Shown piece after piece: positions 8,992-18,203 of a DNA stretch of 64,000 nt; the first letter of the stretch is position 1, and each line of letters opens with the position of its first letter. Origin of the DNA: Bradyrhizobium zhanjiangense (GTDB lineage Bacteria > Pseudomonadota > Alphaproteobacteria > Rhizobiales > Xanthobacteraceae). The position numbers and the translations under genes are program-made. A model generated the notes under the pieces. That model searched no databases, was not told where the DNA came from, and was given only the letters and a program-made list of their open reading frames with translations. The stretch lies in the NCBI RefSeq assembly GCF_004114935.1, contig NZ_CP022221.1, positions 8,515,001 to 8,579,000 on the forward strand. The letters run 5' to 3'.

Positions 8992-11900
8992 ATGATTGGA
9001 TGGTCTTTTCCTATCAGTGAACAGATTGCGGCTGGTTGTTTTGCCTTTGACGAGCCGAATAACACAGTTTGGTTTGCTACAGGTGCTGGTGAGATACGGG
9101 CACTTCGGCTCATGGATGGTCGCGAAGTTCTGGCTGGCATCGGCTATCAATCGCCGGTCGGGTTGGTGTTGGACGCTAACGGTCTCGGGCTGACCGTGGT
9201 CGAAGCGGCAGGGCTCGTGTGGGAGGCGGCTCGGGCGAACGCAAGTCGAGCCTCAGCAGTCCAAAAAGCGGACTTGCGCCGAGCGATTGTTGGCGCAGCG
9301 CCGTCCACCCACTCAACGGACCTGACAATACTTACCACGGGCGGCGAACTGTTGACTTTGGACAAGCAGAGTGGCGCCCTTGAGATCTTGATGGACAGTT
9401 TCAGTCAGCCGCTCGCTCTGTGTTTCGATGCGGCTTCCAACAAATCAGTTGTGTTGCAGGATGGTGCGCCGAATCGAAGCATCATCGCAGTAAGCATGGA
9501 AGATCTTGAGACAAGTGGTCCTATAGACGTGCCGGATGATACTTCTGCCATCCTGGCAGCCCCCCTGAGCGGCTCGCCTGCGGTGTTGACGTCTCACGGC
9601 TTCGGCCAGCTCACGCTTCTAGACATAAGCACCGGCACAACTATTGGGAGCCAATCGCTACCGCGCGCGGCACTCGCCCTGGCTCACTGGCATTCTCTCG
9701 TGTTGGCTGTCACCGCTGATCACGTCGAGGCAATCGAGTGGGGTCTGGATCCTGGAACGCTACAAATCTCGATGTCGGCCGCTCCCCTATTTGTAAACGG
9801 CTACGCCCGAATTGAGGTCGACCTACTTAGTCATGGATTGGCAAAGACTGATGTCGAGTTCGTGATCGATGAGGGGCCAGACGCGGGTTTTGTCTCGGCT
9901 GGGATCGAGCCGGATGCTGACAACGGCGCTGCACGCATCGTTTTGGGAGCTGGCCCGCGCCCAGGTGAATATCATCTCACCGCGAGGCTTGTCGCAAATG
10001 CCAGCACGCTAGGGCGGGCTCGTTTTCGTGTTACCGCTCACTGGCCGGACGACGAGATCGGCCCGCCGATAGCGGTTACGGGAAAACAGCGAATTTTCAC
10101 CCGCGGCTCTTGGGGCGGCGGCCCCATCGGTCCGCAGAATATAAACGTACTTGCCGCACCTGAGTCCTGGAATGTCTTATTCGTATTAATTGACCTGAAG
10201 GAGAGTCGCTTTAGCGATGCGGACGCTCCCGCGTTGCAGGCGCTGTGGACCTCCCACCTGTTAGGCCCAGGACAGTGTGTAAAGCAGTTCTATGAGGAGA
10301 TGTCGCTATTCGATACGGCGGGTCCACTACGGCCGCGCGGCACCACCATCTCGGAAGCCACTAACGGCGCGATTGGCCCAGTGCATCTCGATCTGAGTTG
10401 GGGCGATGCGTTCGAACCAAATTCGTCGGGTGATGACTGGGGCGGCTGGAATCCGAAGGCCACAACCTGGCAAGCCTGCGCAACAGCCTTGTGTAGCTTC
10501 CTGGCCGATAACGGCGAAGGGCCAAGCCTCCTACCGCGGACGGATGCGGTGGTGTTTATCGTAAAGACGGCTTCGAAGGGGCCAATTGACGTCGGGCCAA
10601 TCACCTTGCCGGCGACATTCGCTTGGCCACAGGCCAGTGGTGCCACTTTCTTCTGGAAGTCGCAATTCTCGACCACGTTCGAAAACAAGCCAATCGTCTT
10701 AATCAACGATGTCATGCCATCGGCAAGTCCAGCCGATAAAGCGCTGCCTTCTACGACGGTGCTTTGCCATGAACTTGGCCATACTCTCGGGCTCGAGGAC
10801 CTATATCAACGTGGCGATTTCCCTGCCGAGATAGACGCACGCGCTATTGGAGAATTGGACTTCATGGGGTCCGAATTCACGTTGCCGCAGGCGTCGATCG
10901 CTAACAAGATGCGGCTCGGTTGGATAGATCCATCGTGGATTGAAACCTTCGATTTCGGCAAGAACCCCAGCGGCCGTGCTGTGACGTTGCACGCGGTGGA
11001 AGCGCTAGCACGCGGCGGGCCGCCTGCAGGGCGCAAGGCTGCCATCGAGGTCCGCGTGGCAGACGGTTGGAATTACTATTTCGAGTACCGCCGGACACAG
11101 GGCGGCGAGATGACGGATCAACAGCTCAACACCACGGCGGGGGCTGCGCAGATTGTGCTGGGGACGGATGTGCGAGCGGACGGCGCCGCGAAACCCGCGC
11201 GACCGGTGATCCTGCGTCTAGGCGTGGACGCCGACGGCAACGGACCCATTCTCAAAGCAAGTGGAGAAGACTACGAAGAGACAGACGTGACCAATCCGGC
11301 GCGGCAGCATGACTTCCGTTTGGTGCTCGATCAAATTGATCCAGCGGATCCCAACGCTGCGCGTGTCAATGTCGAATATATCGCCGCGCATAGGCCTGAG
11401 TTGCAGATCAGACCAGCACCAGGTCGCGGCGACTGGAAGAGCCCTGACATCGATCTTCAAGGGCCTGGCGGCCAAAACAAGCTTGTCAAAGGACGGCGGC
11501 ATCAGATCATTGTGCGGGTGAATAACGCCGGCTCGCTCGCGGCGAAGAATGTCCGGTTAGGCTTGTCCTGGCTGCCATTTACGACTAGCCCGGGCACCTG
11601 GAACGAGCTGCCGGATCCCGCGCGGCAGGATATTCCCGGGCTCAGCACTGTGACCTTCACCCAGGACTGGGATGTTCCCGCAGATCTAAAGATCGATGGT
11701 GTTGGAGTGGAGCACTTTTGTGTACGAGCGAGCGTTGACGCTTACGTTGACCCGAGCGACCCCAGTAATAACGAGATCGTCGTTTTCAATAATTGGGCAC
11801 AATCGAACTTCGATACTACAACCGTCAGCGAAAGCTCTCCGTCGGAGCGACGCTGGACCGGAATTAGTATAACAAACGCGCTGCCGAGCCGCGCGACTTA

Positions 11901-12480
11901 TCTGACTCTGGCGGAGCAGAACAACGACCTTTTTCGTCTCTATATCGGCAACGCCTGGGTAAGTTTGCCAGCGGGTGCAAGCCGCGCGATGCCGATCGGC
12001 TACGAATCGCTAGCTGGCGATGCTCAGAAGGGGTCCGAGTTCGAGCGCATTTACGGCCGCGGCATGGAAGCACCGAACAAAGTCTCATTCAATTCTTTCG
12101 TCGCGCGCGAAAACCCAAACCACTGCTCTTCAAAGGAATTAGTGTGGGGTGCTGGCCTTCACTTGCGCACCGGCCACAAGACTTGGATCGCAGACATGGC
12201 CCTAACTGGCGAGGCGTTCCGAGGACATGTTCGCGGGCGCCACAACAGCACTGAGCAGGTCGTGACGTCTGGCGTAGTTAACGTCGTACTCTGGGTTGCA
12301 TCGCGGCCGGACACCGAGTTGATAGTGCAAGGTCATTACGATGCATCTGGCAGCTTCATCGCGATCGTGCCCGGAAACATTCTCCAACACATAGGACACA
12401 GGCCGATTTTGGCCGAGGTGATCTATCAAGGAACCACCGTGTGGGCGCCCTGCCGATCTGGCGAGAGACACGTTGCCTAG
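8992..12480 (+). CDS. Beta-propeller / M6-like zinc metallopeptidase / CARDB-domain protein
   Basis: The start is ATG 8992, preceded by GGAGAC six bases upstream; an upstream TTG at 8974 has no site. The protein has 1162 residues. The first ~270 look like beta-propeller repeats (NNTVWFATGAGEIRALRL). A zinc motif HELGHTLGLED occurs at residues 593-603 with metal ligands H593 and H597 and catalytic E594. It is followed by an MG turn and ANKMRLGWI, a pattern seen in M6 (immune inhibitor A-like) peptidases. Residues about 800-945 resemble a CARDB adhesion-type domain. No signal peptide is visible, so the site of action is unclear. It lies 264 bases downstream of the GMC fusion gene on the same strand. 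The substrate is unknown. Confidence 0.7.
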   Translation: MIGWSFPISEQIAAGCFAFDEPNNTVWFATGAGEIRALRLMDGREVLAGIGYQSPVGLVLDANGLGLTVVEAAGLVWEAARANASRASAVQKADLRRAIVGAAPSTHSTDLTILTTGGELLTLDKQSGALEILMDSFSQPLALCFDAASNKSVVLQDGAPNRSIIAVSMEDLETSGPIDVPDDTSAILAAPLSGSPAVLTSHGFGQLTLLDISTGTTIGSQSLPRAALALAHWHSLVLAVTADHVEAIEWGLDPGTLQISMSAAPLFVNGYARIEVDLLSHGLAKTDVEFVIDEGPDAGFVSAGIEPDADNGAARIVLGAGPRPGEYHLTARLVANASTLGRARFRVTAHWPDDEIGPPIAVTGKQRIFTRGSWGGGPIGPQNINVLAAPESWNVLFVLIDLKESRFSDADAPALQALWTSHLLGPGQCVKQFYEEMSLFDTAGPLRPRGTTISEATNGAIGPVHLDLSWGDAFEPNSSGDDWGGWNPKATTWQACATALCSFLADNGEGPSLLPRTDAVVFIVKTASKGPIDVGPITLPATFAWPQASGATFFWKSQFSTTFENKPIVLINDVMPSASPADKALPSTTVLCHELGHTLGLEDLYQRGDFPAEIDARAIGELDFMGSEFTLPQASIANKMRLGWIDPSWIETFDFGKNPSGRAVTLHAVEALARGGPPAGRKAAIEVRVADGWNYYFEYRRTQGGEMTDQQLNTTAGAAQIVLGTDVRADGAAKPARPVILRLGVDADGNGPILKASGEDYEETDVTNPARQHDFRLVLDQIDPADPNAARVNVEYIAAHRPELQIRPAPGRGDWKSPDIDLQGPGGQNKLVKGRRHQIIVRVNNAGSLAAKNVRLGLSWLPFTTSPGTWNELPDPARQDIPGLSTVTFTQDWDVPADLKIDGVGVEHFCVRASVDAYVDPSDPSNNEIVVFNNWAQSNFDTTTVSESSPSERRWTGISITNALPSRATYLTLAEQNNDLFRLYIGNAWVSLPAGASRAMPIGYESLAGDAQKGSEFERIYGRGMEAPNKVSFNSFVARENPNHCSSKELVWGAGLHLRTGHKTWIADMALTGEAFRGHVRGRHNSTEQVVTSGVVNVVLWVASRPDTELIVQGHYDASGSFIAIVPGNILQHIGHRPILAEVIYQGTTVWAPCRSGERHVA

Positions 12481-12513
12481 AAGGCACACCCATAGCTTCG
12501 CGCCTATCAGTTG

Positions 12514-13206
12514 TTATGGCATAAGCCGGCCATTGGCCGACGTTGTCAGCTGAGTACTATTCGCTCTACCTTCGAAAGCAGACCCCGTCCGCACACAGGC
12601 AAAGGTCAGCTCCGGGGCTACAAACGGACATCGGGGTGTCAACTCAGTCTTGTCCGCTCCGGCCAGTTTGGATTCAGGTGTCTTAGTTTTTCGGCACAAT
12701 GTTTGAGCCTGCCTACCTGAATTCTTGCCCATATTTGAGAGCAATCGCGTTGATCTGCTCCCGCGTGAATTGCTTTCGCGGTTCACCGGGTCGGCTGCAG
12801 GTTTCGCGAAAGAGAAGCCATCGAGGCCGGGCGGCACCATGATCCACAGCAGAACCATTTCTTGGTCTGGACTACTGAAGCCATGCCACGTGTTCTTAGG
12901 TATGAAGATTGTTCCACCTCTTTCGCAGGGGTGAGGCGCATCGTTGAGTGTGACTATGCCAGCGCCTTCCAGAACATAGAACGCTTCATCCTGTCCGAGG
13001 TGCCGGTGAACCGGAATGCCCGAGCCCTTGGGTAGCTGCTGTGTGCCCAAGCCGAAATTATTGGACCCGCTTAGGGGGTCGACCTTGATGAAGATGGTGC
13101 CGCCATCACGATAGTGGATGAGGCGCTCACCCTGTCCGGCGCCAAGTATATAGCCGTGCGGCACCGAGCCTTGCGATCTCGTCTCGATCTCATCGTTATT
13201 TGGCAT
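12514..13206 (-). CDS. Cupin-domain protein with a frameshifted C-terminal tail
   Basis: The start codon at 13206 follows GGAG by six bases. The cupin core is clear: motif 1 HRHLGQDEAFYVLEG and motif 2 ERGGTIFIPKNTWHGF supply the usual metal-binding His/Glu set. After GLDGF the frame becomes unusual. Reading with two bases removed at about 12811-12814 (an AGAG run) gives FFRETCSRPGEPRKQFTREQ and ends at a TAG at 12713-12715, a normal end for this family. A 2-base insertion has therefore replaced the last ~35 native residues with a longer foreign tail. The core may still fold. Its ligand is unknown; such proteins are often small-molecule isomerases or dioxygenases. Confidence 0.65.
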   Translation of the reverse strand: MPNNDEIETRSQGSVPHGYILGAGQGERLIHYRDGGTIFIKVDPLSGSNNFGLGTQQLPKGSGIPVHRHLGQDEAFYVLEGAGIVTLNDAPHPCERGGTIFIPKNTWHGFSSPDQEMVLLWIMVPPGLDGFSFAKPAADPVNRESNSRGSRSTRLLSNMGKNSGRQAQTLCRKTKTPESKLAGADKTELTPRCPFVAPELTFACVRTGSAFEGRANSTQLTTSANGRLMP

Positions 13207-13359
13207 CACCTGCTCCATTGGCCCAGACTTAGCAACAATTAGATGCCGTAATGGGCCCTGCTCCGAGCAAGGGGTCATGATGGTGGCTGTCCCCCGATAG
13301 ATGATGAAACGGGGTCACGACTTGAGTCGGCCCCAAGCATCTAGAGACGGAGGACAGCC

Positions 13360-14394
13360 ATGGAGAACTATGCCGGAATCGACGTGTCATTGGAACTGTC
13401 GAGCGTGTGTGTTGTGGATGCCCAGGGTAAGGTCCTGAGGGAGGCGAAGGTCGCAAGCGAACCCGACGCCTTAGTTGAGTTTTTTGAGACGCTCGGCTTT
13501 GCAGTGAAGCAGATCGGGCTGGAGGCTGGGCCGCTGTCTCAATGGCTGCATGCGGGGCTGAGAGAAGCAGGATTCGAAACGGTTCTACTGGAAACGCGGC
13601 ACGTAAAGGCCGCATTATCGGCGATGACGGTCAAGACGGATCGCAAGGATGCCCGCGGGATCGCCCAGTTGATTCGGATGGGCTGGTTCCAGCCGGTACA
13701 CGCAAAGTCGGTCGGTGCGCAGGAGATCCGGGCACTCCTGATCGCACGCAAACAGCTTCTTGGGCGACTCATCGATGTGGAATTGAGCATCCGAGGGATT
13801 TTGCGCGGCTTCGGGCTGAAGGTTGGCCCGGTGACGCGGAGGAATTTCGAAGCGCGGATCCGAGAGTTGGTGGCTGGGCAGGCGACATTAGAGCGCATTG
13901 CCGGTGCGATGCTTTCGGCGCGATCTGCCTTGAAGGCGGAGTACGGAAGGCTACACAAAGCTGTGCTGGCAACTGTGCGTGACGATGCGGTCTGTAGCCG
14001 GCTGATGACAGTGCCAGGCGTTGGTCCCTTGGTGGCCATTACCTACAAATCGGCGATTGATGACCCTCGTCGCATCGCGAAATCGAAGGCGGCAGGCGCG
14101 CTGTTCGGGCTCACGCCAAAGAAATACCAATCAGGAGAAAAGGACATCACGGGCGGAATCACGCTGGCCGGAGACGAGATGGTGCGCACAGTGTTGTATG
14201 AGGCCGCCAACGTTCTGCTATCGCGCATCACGCGATTCTCAAAACTTAAGCGCTGGGGGATGGACGTCGCCAAGCGGCGAGGCTCGAAGCGCGCAAAAGT
14301 CGCCTTGGCACGTAAGCTCGCAGTGATCCTGCATCGAATCTGGGTCGACGGCACAACTTACCGATGGACTGACGCGGGCCCGATCGCAGCATAG
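13360..14394 (+). CDS. IS110-family transposase (DEDD recombinase)
   Basis: This 344-residue protein has the two-part IS110 layout. The N-terminal RuvC-like DEDD domain carries YAGIDVSLE (first Asp), GLEAGPLSQWL (Glu) and VKTDRKDARGIAQL (Asp pair). The C-terminal transposase_20 domain reads LMTVPGVGPLVAITYKSAI and later ALFGLTPKKYQSG. A GGAGG-type site lies just before the ATG. IS110 elements lack typical terminal repeats, so the ends cannot be fixed by eye. A nine-base word GCATCTAGA occurs at 13338-13346 and 14521-14529 on either side of the gene. Hairpins downstream may belong to a guide RNA. Confidence 0.92.
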   Translation: MENYAGIDVSLELSSVCVVDAQGKVLREAKVASEPDALVEFFETLGFAVKQIGLEAGPLSQWLHAGLREAGFETVLLETRHVKAALSAMTVKTDRKDARGIAQLIRMGWFQPVHAKSVGAQEIRALLIARKQLLGRLIDVELSIRGILRGFGLKVGPVTRRNFEARIRELVAGQATLERIAGAMLSARSALKAEYGRLHKAVLATVRDDAVCSRLMTVPGVGPLVAITYKSAIDDPRRIAKSKAAGALFGLTPKKYQSGEKDITGGITLAGDEMVRTVLYEAANVLLSRITRFSKLKRWGMDVAKRRGSKRAKVALARKLAVILHRIWVDGTTYRWTDAGPIAA

Positions 14395-14420
14395 AACACG
14401 AGGAGAAGAGTTGGAATGCA

Positions 14421-14465
14421 ACCGGGCTGAACTGAGCCCGGTGCCCGAAGTCCCGTCGCCGGGAC
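14421..14465 (+). ncRNA. Candidate structured RNA in the IS110/IS1111 right flank (possible bridge/seekRNA segment)
   Basis: Two adjacent strong hairpins follow the transposase stop by 27 bases: CCGGGCT/AGCCCGG at 14422-14441 with a six-base loop, and GTCCCG/CGGGAC at 14450-14465 with a four-base loop. No open frame spans them. IS1111-group elements are reported to encode a guide RNA downstream of the transposase, so this is a reasonable place for one. The RNA boundaries and function are inferred only. Bases 14466-14752 show no other gene. Confidence 0.3.
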
Positions 14466-14752
14466 GGTGGATCCGGTGAAGCCGTTACACGCCCAGTGGC
14501 CGTCATCTGACGGACCACGCGCATCTAGATAGGCTCACCGCTCCCTCTGACAGCAAATGGTGTGGCGGCTAGGCGTTGACCACGGACAGAAGCATGAGCT
14601 CGGCGGCGTGACGTTCACTCGGGAGGCTTGACATCATCGGGCCCATTACAGAAGGGCGCGTACTCATAAGTCGTCGGCGCTGTCCGCTTCGACGGCCTTT
14701 GTGCAACTCCAGCAAATGTCGCGGCGATGGGCCAATAGGCGACATCAAGCTT

Positions 14753-16123
14753 TTATGACGGCGCCAAAGGCCCCGCGCGCTGCACCGGAAGCGTGCCGGC
14801 CTTCAGGGGAAGCGGCTGGTCGCCAAGCAGCACCTTGATCACCACGTCACGCGCATTGCTGGGATCAAGCGAGTGCTTTTCGATCAGGTTGCGACAGTCA
14901 GCGACAATCTGGTCGGCGTCCTGCATGATCTTGAGCTCCTTGTAGCGATCGTGTCGATGCAGCCCCATGCTTTCGCCAACCACTTCGAGGATATTAATGA
15001 TGCGGAATGGCCAGTCGCGCTCGTGCGCGCACAGTTCGCGATGATCGGAGTGATATACCGCAACCAGGGCATCGACGCCTGCATCGCGCGCCGCCTCAAG
15101 TTCCATGAGCTGCAATTCGCGCTTGAGCTTTGGAAGTACGCCGACATTCACGCTCTGCAAGCCCACCGCGGGCTGGTTCAGATCGACCAGTTCGATACCG
15201 GGGACCATCTTCAGGATTTCAGCGGCGGCTTCCACGACGCCGGCCACGCCGGGATGCTTGTGGAGCGCGACCCGCATTTCGACCCTGCGCTGAAGGTGCG
15301 GCTTTAGCTGCGCCAGCCGGTCACCGAGAAAGCGCATGAACGGGCTCATCTCGAACGGGCGGGAGCCACGCTGTCGTTCCACGGTTGGCAGGATGGTTTC
15401 CGTGTACTGGACGTAGCACGACGGGCACCAGGAGATCACCTGCCCCGAGTTGGAGTGCGACAGCTTTTCCATAGTACTCGAGCCCATACGACCGGCCATC
15501 TCTGCGTCCCCAGACTTGAGTTGGAGGATGCCGCAACAATGGCTCGGTCCGCCCATCACCTGGTAACTGATGCCGAGCGCATCCATGATATCGAGCGCAA
15601 GCAAGACAATGTGCGGGGTCTTGAGCACATTGCAGCCGGTGTAAAACACGAAGTCCGGCGCCTCGACGGGCGCGGAAACCGATGCCGATTTTTGCCCCAG
15701 TCGTTCGAGCACGTCCGTATCGAGCTGAAGGCGCGAAAGCACGGTCACTCCGTGACTACCGTCGCGGTACCTCTCCACGCCCTGCCGGCGTCGTGCGGCA
15801 AGTTCATTGTCCGACTTGGCGATGCCTAGCCGCGCCATGGAAAGCAAGAAACGCGGATTGACGCCATAGTCGCACGCCTTGATGCATGCCCCGCTTTGCA
15901 TGCAGGACTGCGCCCATTTGCGCGACGCTTCCGGACCGTTGCCGGTACTTACGAGTTCGAGGATGCCGCCGATGATGTCTTCGGACTTTGTCCCCAAGAT
16001 ACCGGCCGGCTCGACACTCGGACAAGCCTCAACGCATTTCCCGCATCGCGTACAGGAGTCGAGCATTTCCTCGACATATTCAGCCAGGGTCGTCTCGAAT
16101 GGGACCTCGTTCATCGGCTGCAT
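14753..16123 (-). CDS. HdrBC-like (Fe-S)-binding protein with two CCG domains
   Basis: The start ATG at 16121-16123 has a perfectly spaced GGAG; an upstream GTG at 16165 lacks one. The protein has 456 residues. Near the N-terminus is a [4Fe-4S] motif CTRCGKCVEACP and a second, altered cluster CMQSGACIKAC. Cysteine-rich CCG-type segments follow (FYTGCNVLKTP, GGPSHCCGI, WCPSCYVQY), with a weaker second half (HKHPGV). The layout matches GlcF/HdrBC-type electron-transfer subunits, which normally pair with a flavoprotein. No such partner is present here. It is flanked by the IS110 gene and a pseudogene, so it may be a stranded component. Confidence 0.75.
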   Translation of the reverse strand: MQPMNEVPFETTLAEYVEEMLDSCTRCGKCVEACPSVEPAGILGTKSEDIIGGILELVSTGNGPEASRKWAQSCMQSGACIKACDYGVNPRFLLSMARLGIAKSDNELAARRRQGVERYRDGSHGVTVLSRLQLDTDVLERLGQKSASVSAPVEAPDFVFYTGCNVLKTPHIVLLALDIMDALGISYQVMGGPSHCCGILQLKSGDAEMAGRMGSSTMEKLSHSNSGQVISWCPSCYVQYTETILPTVERQRGSRPFEMSPFMRFLGDRLAQLKPHLQRRVEMRVALHKHPGVAGVVEAAAEILKMVPGIELVDLNQPAVGLQSVNVGVLPKLKRELQLMELEAARDAGVDALVAVYHSDHRELCAHERDWPFRIINILEVVGESMGLHRHDRYKELKIMQDADQIVADCRNLIEKHSLDPSNARDVVIKVLLGDQPLPLKAGTLPVQRAGPLAPS

Positions 16124-16397
16124 GACCAGCTCCAGACCTGCTGACGGATCAGCTACGTGCGGCACATGACGAGTTTGGAACCTAACCTACAAATGGCGAG
16201 CTGTACACGAGCTGGCCGCAATCGGGATTTGTCGCCTCTGGGTCAAAAGCGCCGGTTTGAATGGTGCCGTGTCACTTCCGGTCCGCCCGATCAGCAGACC
16301 ATATCTGAGCCAAACCGAACTTCGCTAGTTTCACCCACCCGGGAGCTAAGGGGCGCTCGCGCGCGACCTCGCGCCTCCATAAGGTACTTTTCGATTG

Positions 16398-16500
16398 TTA
16401 GGTCGGCGAGCCTGCATTGAGAAGCTGCGATACGGCCGTGACCAATTGCGCCGGGGCAAAGGGCTTTTTCAGCAGAATGCTGTTCGGCACGCCCTCCGTT
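16398..16500 (-). pseudogene. C-terminal relic of a response-regulator receiver domain
   Basis: Reading the minus strand up to a TAA at 16398-16400 gives GVPNSILLKKPFAPAQLV followed by TAVSQLLNAGSPT. The conserved Lys-Pro-Phe and the final helix are typical of CheY-like receivers. Upstream the frame degenerates; a piece resembling LPDLPIID lies in another frame. No intact gene can be assembled. The intact orphan receiver at 16729 lies just upstream on the opposite strand and is not the same copy. Confidence 0.45.
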
Positions 16501-16728
16501 GTCTATGACTGGAGCTGCTGCCGAGGAGTGGGCTCGGAAGTTGCGCGCTTGGTCAGGCAAATCGATGATGGGCAAATCTGGCAGCTCCCCCTCCGCGTAA
16601 TCGGTTGAAACGAAACGGTTCCGTCGAACTCCGTAACGCGATCCGGGCGGAAAGTTCAATTAGTCGGGGAACGATCGAGCAGTCCCGTCCTTTGTACTGT
16701 GGCAGTCCTTCTTCCACGGGGGCGTGCC

Positions 16729-17103
16729 ATGAGTGATTGCGACAACAAGCTAAACGGTTGCCGTGTTCTCATCGTCGAGGACGAGTATTTTCTGGCGAAC
16801 GATCTGGAAGTAGCGCTCAAATCCCACGGCGCGAGTATCATTGGACCCTTTGGTGACTTTGATGCAGCGTACCGCCGAGCCGCACGCGATCACTTCGACG
16901 TCGCCATCATCGACATCAATCTCCACAATAGGGCGGCTTATCCCATCGCAGACGAACTGATCCGGCAGGGCGTACCCTTTGTCTTCTATACTGGATACGG
17001 CGGCGAAATCATCCCGGAGCGCTTTGCGGGGGTGAAACTGTGGCAGAAGCCTTTCGATCCGTTAGAACTCGTTGAGGATATCGGGCGGCTGTGTGGGCGA
17101 TGA
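16729..17103 (+). CDS. Single-domain response regulator (CheY-like receiver)
   Basis: This is a 124-residue stand-alone receiver. The acidic pocket is E17/D18 in VLIVEDEYF, the phosphorylatable residue is D62 in VAIIDINLH, and the conserved Thr (VFYTGYGG) and Lys (LWQKPFD) are present. There is no output domain, so it would act by protein-protein interaction. The start at 16729 follows a GGGGG stretch; an upstream start at 16699 gives an odd ten-residue extension. No histidine kinase is next to it. Similar short receivers occur in many copies in Bradyrhizobium. Confidence 0.8.
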   Translation: MSDCDNKLNGCRVLIVEDEYFLANDLEVALKSHGASIIGPFGDFDAAYRRAARDHFDVAIIDINLHNRAAYPIADELIRQGVPFVFYTGYGGEIIPERFAGVKLWQKPFDPLELVEDIGRLCGR

Positions 17104-17295
17104 TCGTTCAGGCCGAGTGCGGTGTCGCATCAGCGCGGTCGTCGTCTGTCCGACTTGGGTCAAAATCGGCGGTCCAGACCGCTGCAATCAGTTTCCGCTC
17201 CACGCCCGACAGCCGACACCCCAACGACCATTCCGCTGGGCGATGATGGGCCAACAGGAGACATTCGCAGTAAGAGGCCGCCAGCTGAGGCGGCC

Positions 17296-17487
17296 TTACT
17301 TCTTTCGGGATCGCTCCAGTATCTCAAGGACCTTGCCGGATCGGTCCAAGACCAGCGTGCTTTTTGCCAGCGTCATGTAACTGTCCGCCAGCATCTGAAG
17401 CTGGTAACGAGAATGCGAGTCAGAAGCCTCTTCGGCCGCTCTGCTGTAATGGGCCGCTAGTTGCGCAAATTCGTCCGGCGTCATCAT
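17296..17487 (-). CDS. Small hypothetical protein (63 aa)
   Basis: This short, charged, helical protein (MMTPDEFAQLAAHYSRAAEE at the start) has no recognised domain. Its start codon overlaps the stop of the 17484-17696 gene in an ATGA arrangement, which argues for a real, translationally coupled pair. A 30-base hairpin at 17270-17299 overlaps its stop codon. I do not recognise the function; the style resembles small rhizobial hypothetical proteins. Confidence 0.5.
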   Translation of the reverse strand: MMTPDEFAQLAAHYSRAAEEASDSHSRYQLQMLADSYMTLAKSTLVLDRSGKVLEILERSRKK

Positions 17488-17696
17488 GGCCGGGCGTGAA
17501 GGAAACGGTCAGCGGGCGCGCCGACGCCATCAATTTGAAGACGCTCCTGCTTGCGCAAGTCATTGACTAGACGTTCGAGGTAGGGCGGCAGAGGCGAGGC
17601 TTCGAGAAATAAGTCCTCTTGCAACCTGTTACCCGCCTCGTCGCCAATCGACTGGAGACGGTCGATGTGGTCCGATGCTCGACTGGTCGGTTCCAT
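17484..17696 (-). CDS. Small hypothetical protein (70 aa)
   Basis: A start at 17696 (MEPTSRASDHIDRLQSIGDE) has AGG seven bases upstream; a GTG at 17723 would add nine residues. The protein is hydrophilic and helical with no recognised motif. It ends by overlapping the start of the 63-residue gene at 17487, so the two probably form one small operon. Function unknown. Confidence 0.45.
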   Translation of the reverse strand: MEPTSRASDHIDRLQSIGDEAGNRLQEDLFLEASPLPPYLERLVNDLRKQERLQIDGVGAPADRFLHARP

Positions 17697-18203
17697 ATCG
17701 CGACCTTTCGATTTAGGCCCCACGATTCACTTAAGTTGCAGGGTTGAAGAATGTTTCGCGTAGGCTTCGAAGGATGCCGATGGTTCCAACGGAACGAAAG
17801 CTCAATCCAAATCGAAACCTGGCGCAGCCTTTATAGAGCAGCATTCCGTAGGGACGTGCCTTCGCGATGTGCGTCAGGCTTGTTGCCATCGTCAGCGCTG
17901 GTGCCAGCACCCCGCCGAGTTAGTGAAGCTCTAGGCGCGCGACTTTCAACACGTTCAGAATGTCTGTTCCGGGTCCAATTGCGCCGGTTTACGGATCGCT
18001 CGGCTGCTTCCGGTTAGCCCCGCTCAGCGGACAGTATCAGGACCGGCCCTTGGTATCAGGGCCAAGAGTGAAATGCTCAGCGCCCTGCACTGGGAGTTTT
18101 CAGACAACCGCCCGTCGACAGTATCTAGGCACCTTACCGACAATGTCAGATTGCTGGAGGGGGCCATTTCGCGCTACCGTCAGACGTCACTTGAGGGTCT
18201 CCA
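17697..18203. other. Gap of about 500 bases without a supported gene
   Basis: Short open frames exist on the plus strand (for example around 18073) but they overlap each other, lack ribosome-binding sites and show no recognisable family. The last bases supply the GAGG site for the gene at 18204. I see no RNA gene or clear repeat. Confidence 0.4.

Noticed and set aside
16291..16659. 122-codon minus-strand frame next to the response regulator
   Set aside because: Only its neighbouring frame carries the receiver-like reading; this frame itself shows no family and is likely decayed DNA.
17270..17299. Strong hairpin GTAAG-GGCCGCC near the 63-aa gene, considered as a terminator
   Set aside because: No T run follows on either strand and it overlaps the stop codon, so termination cannot be supported.
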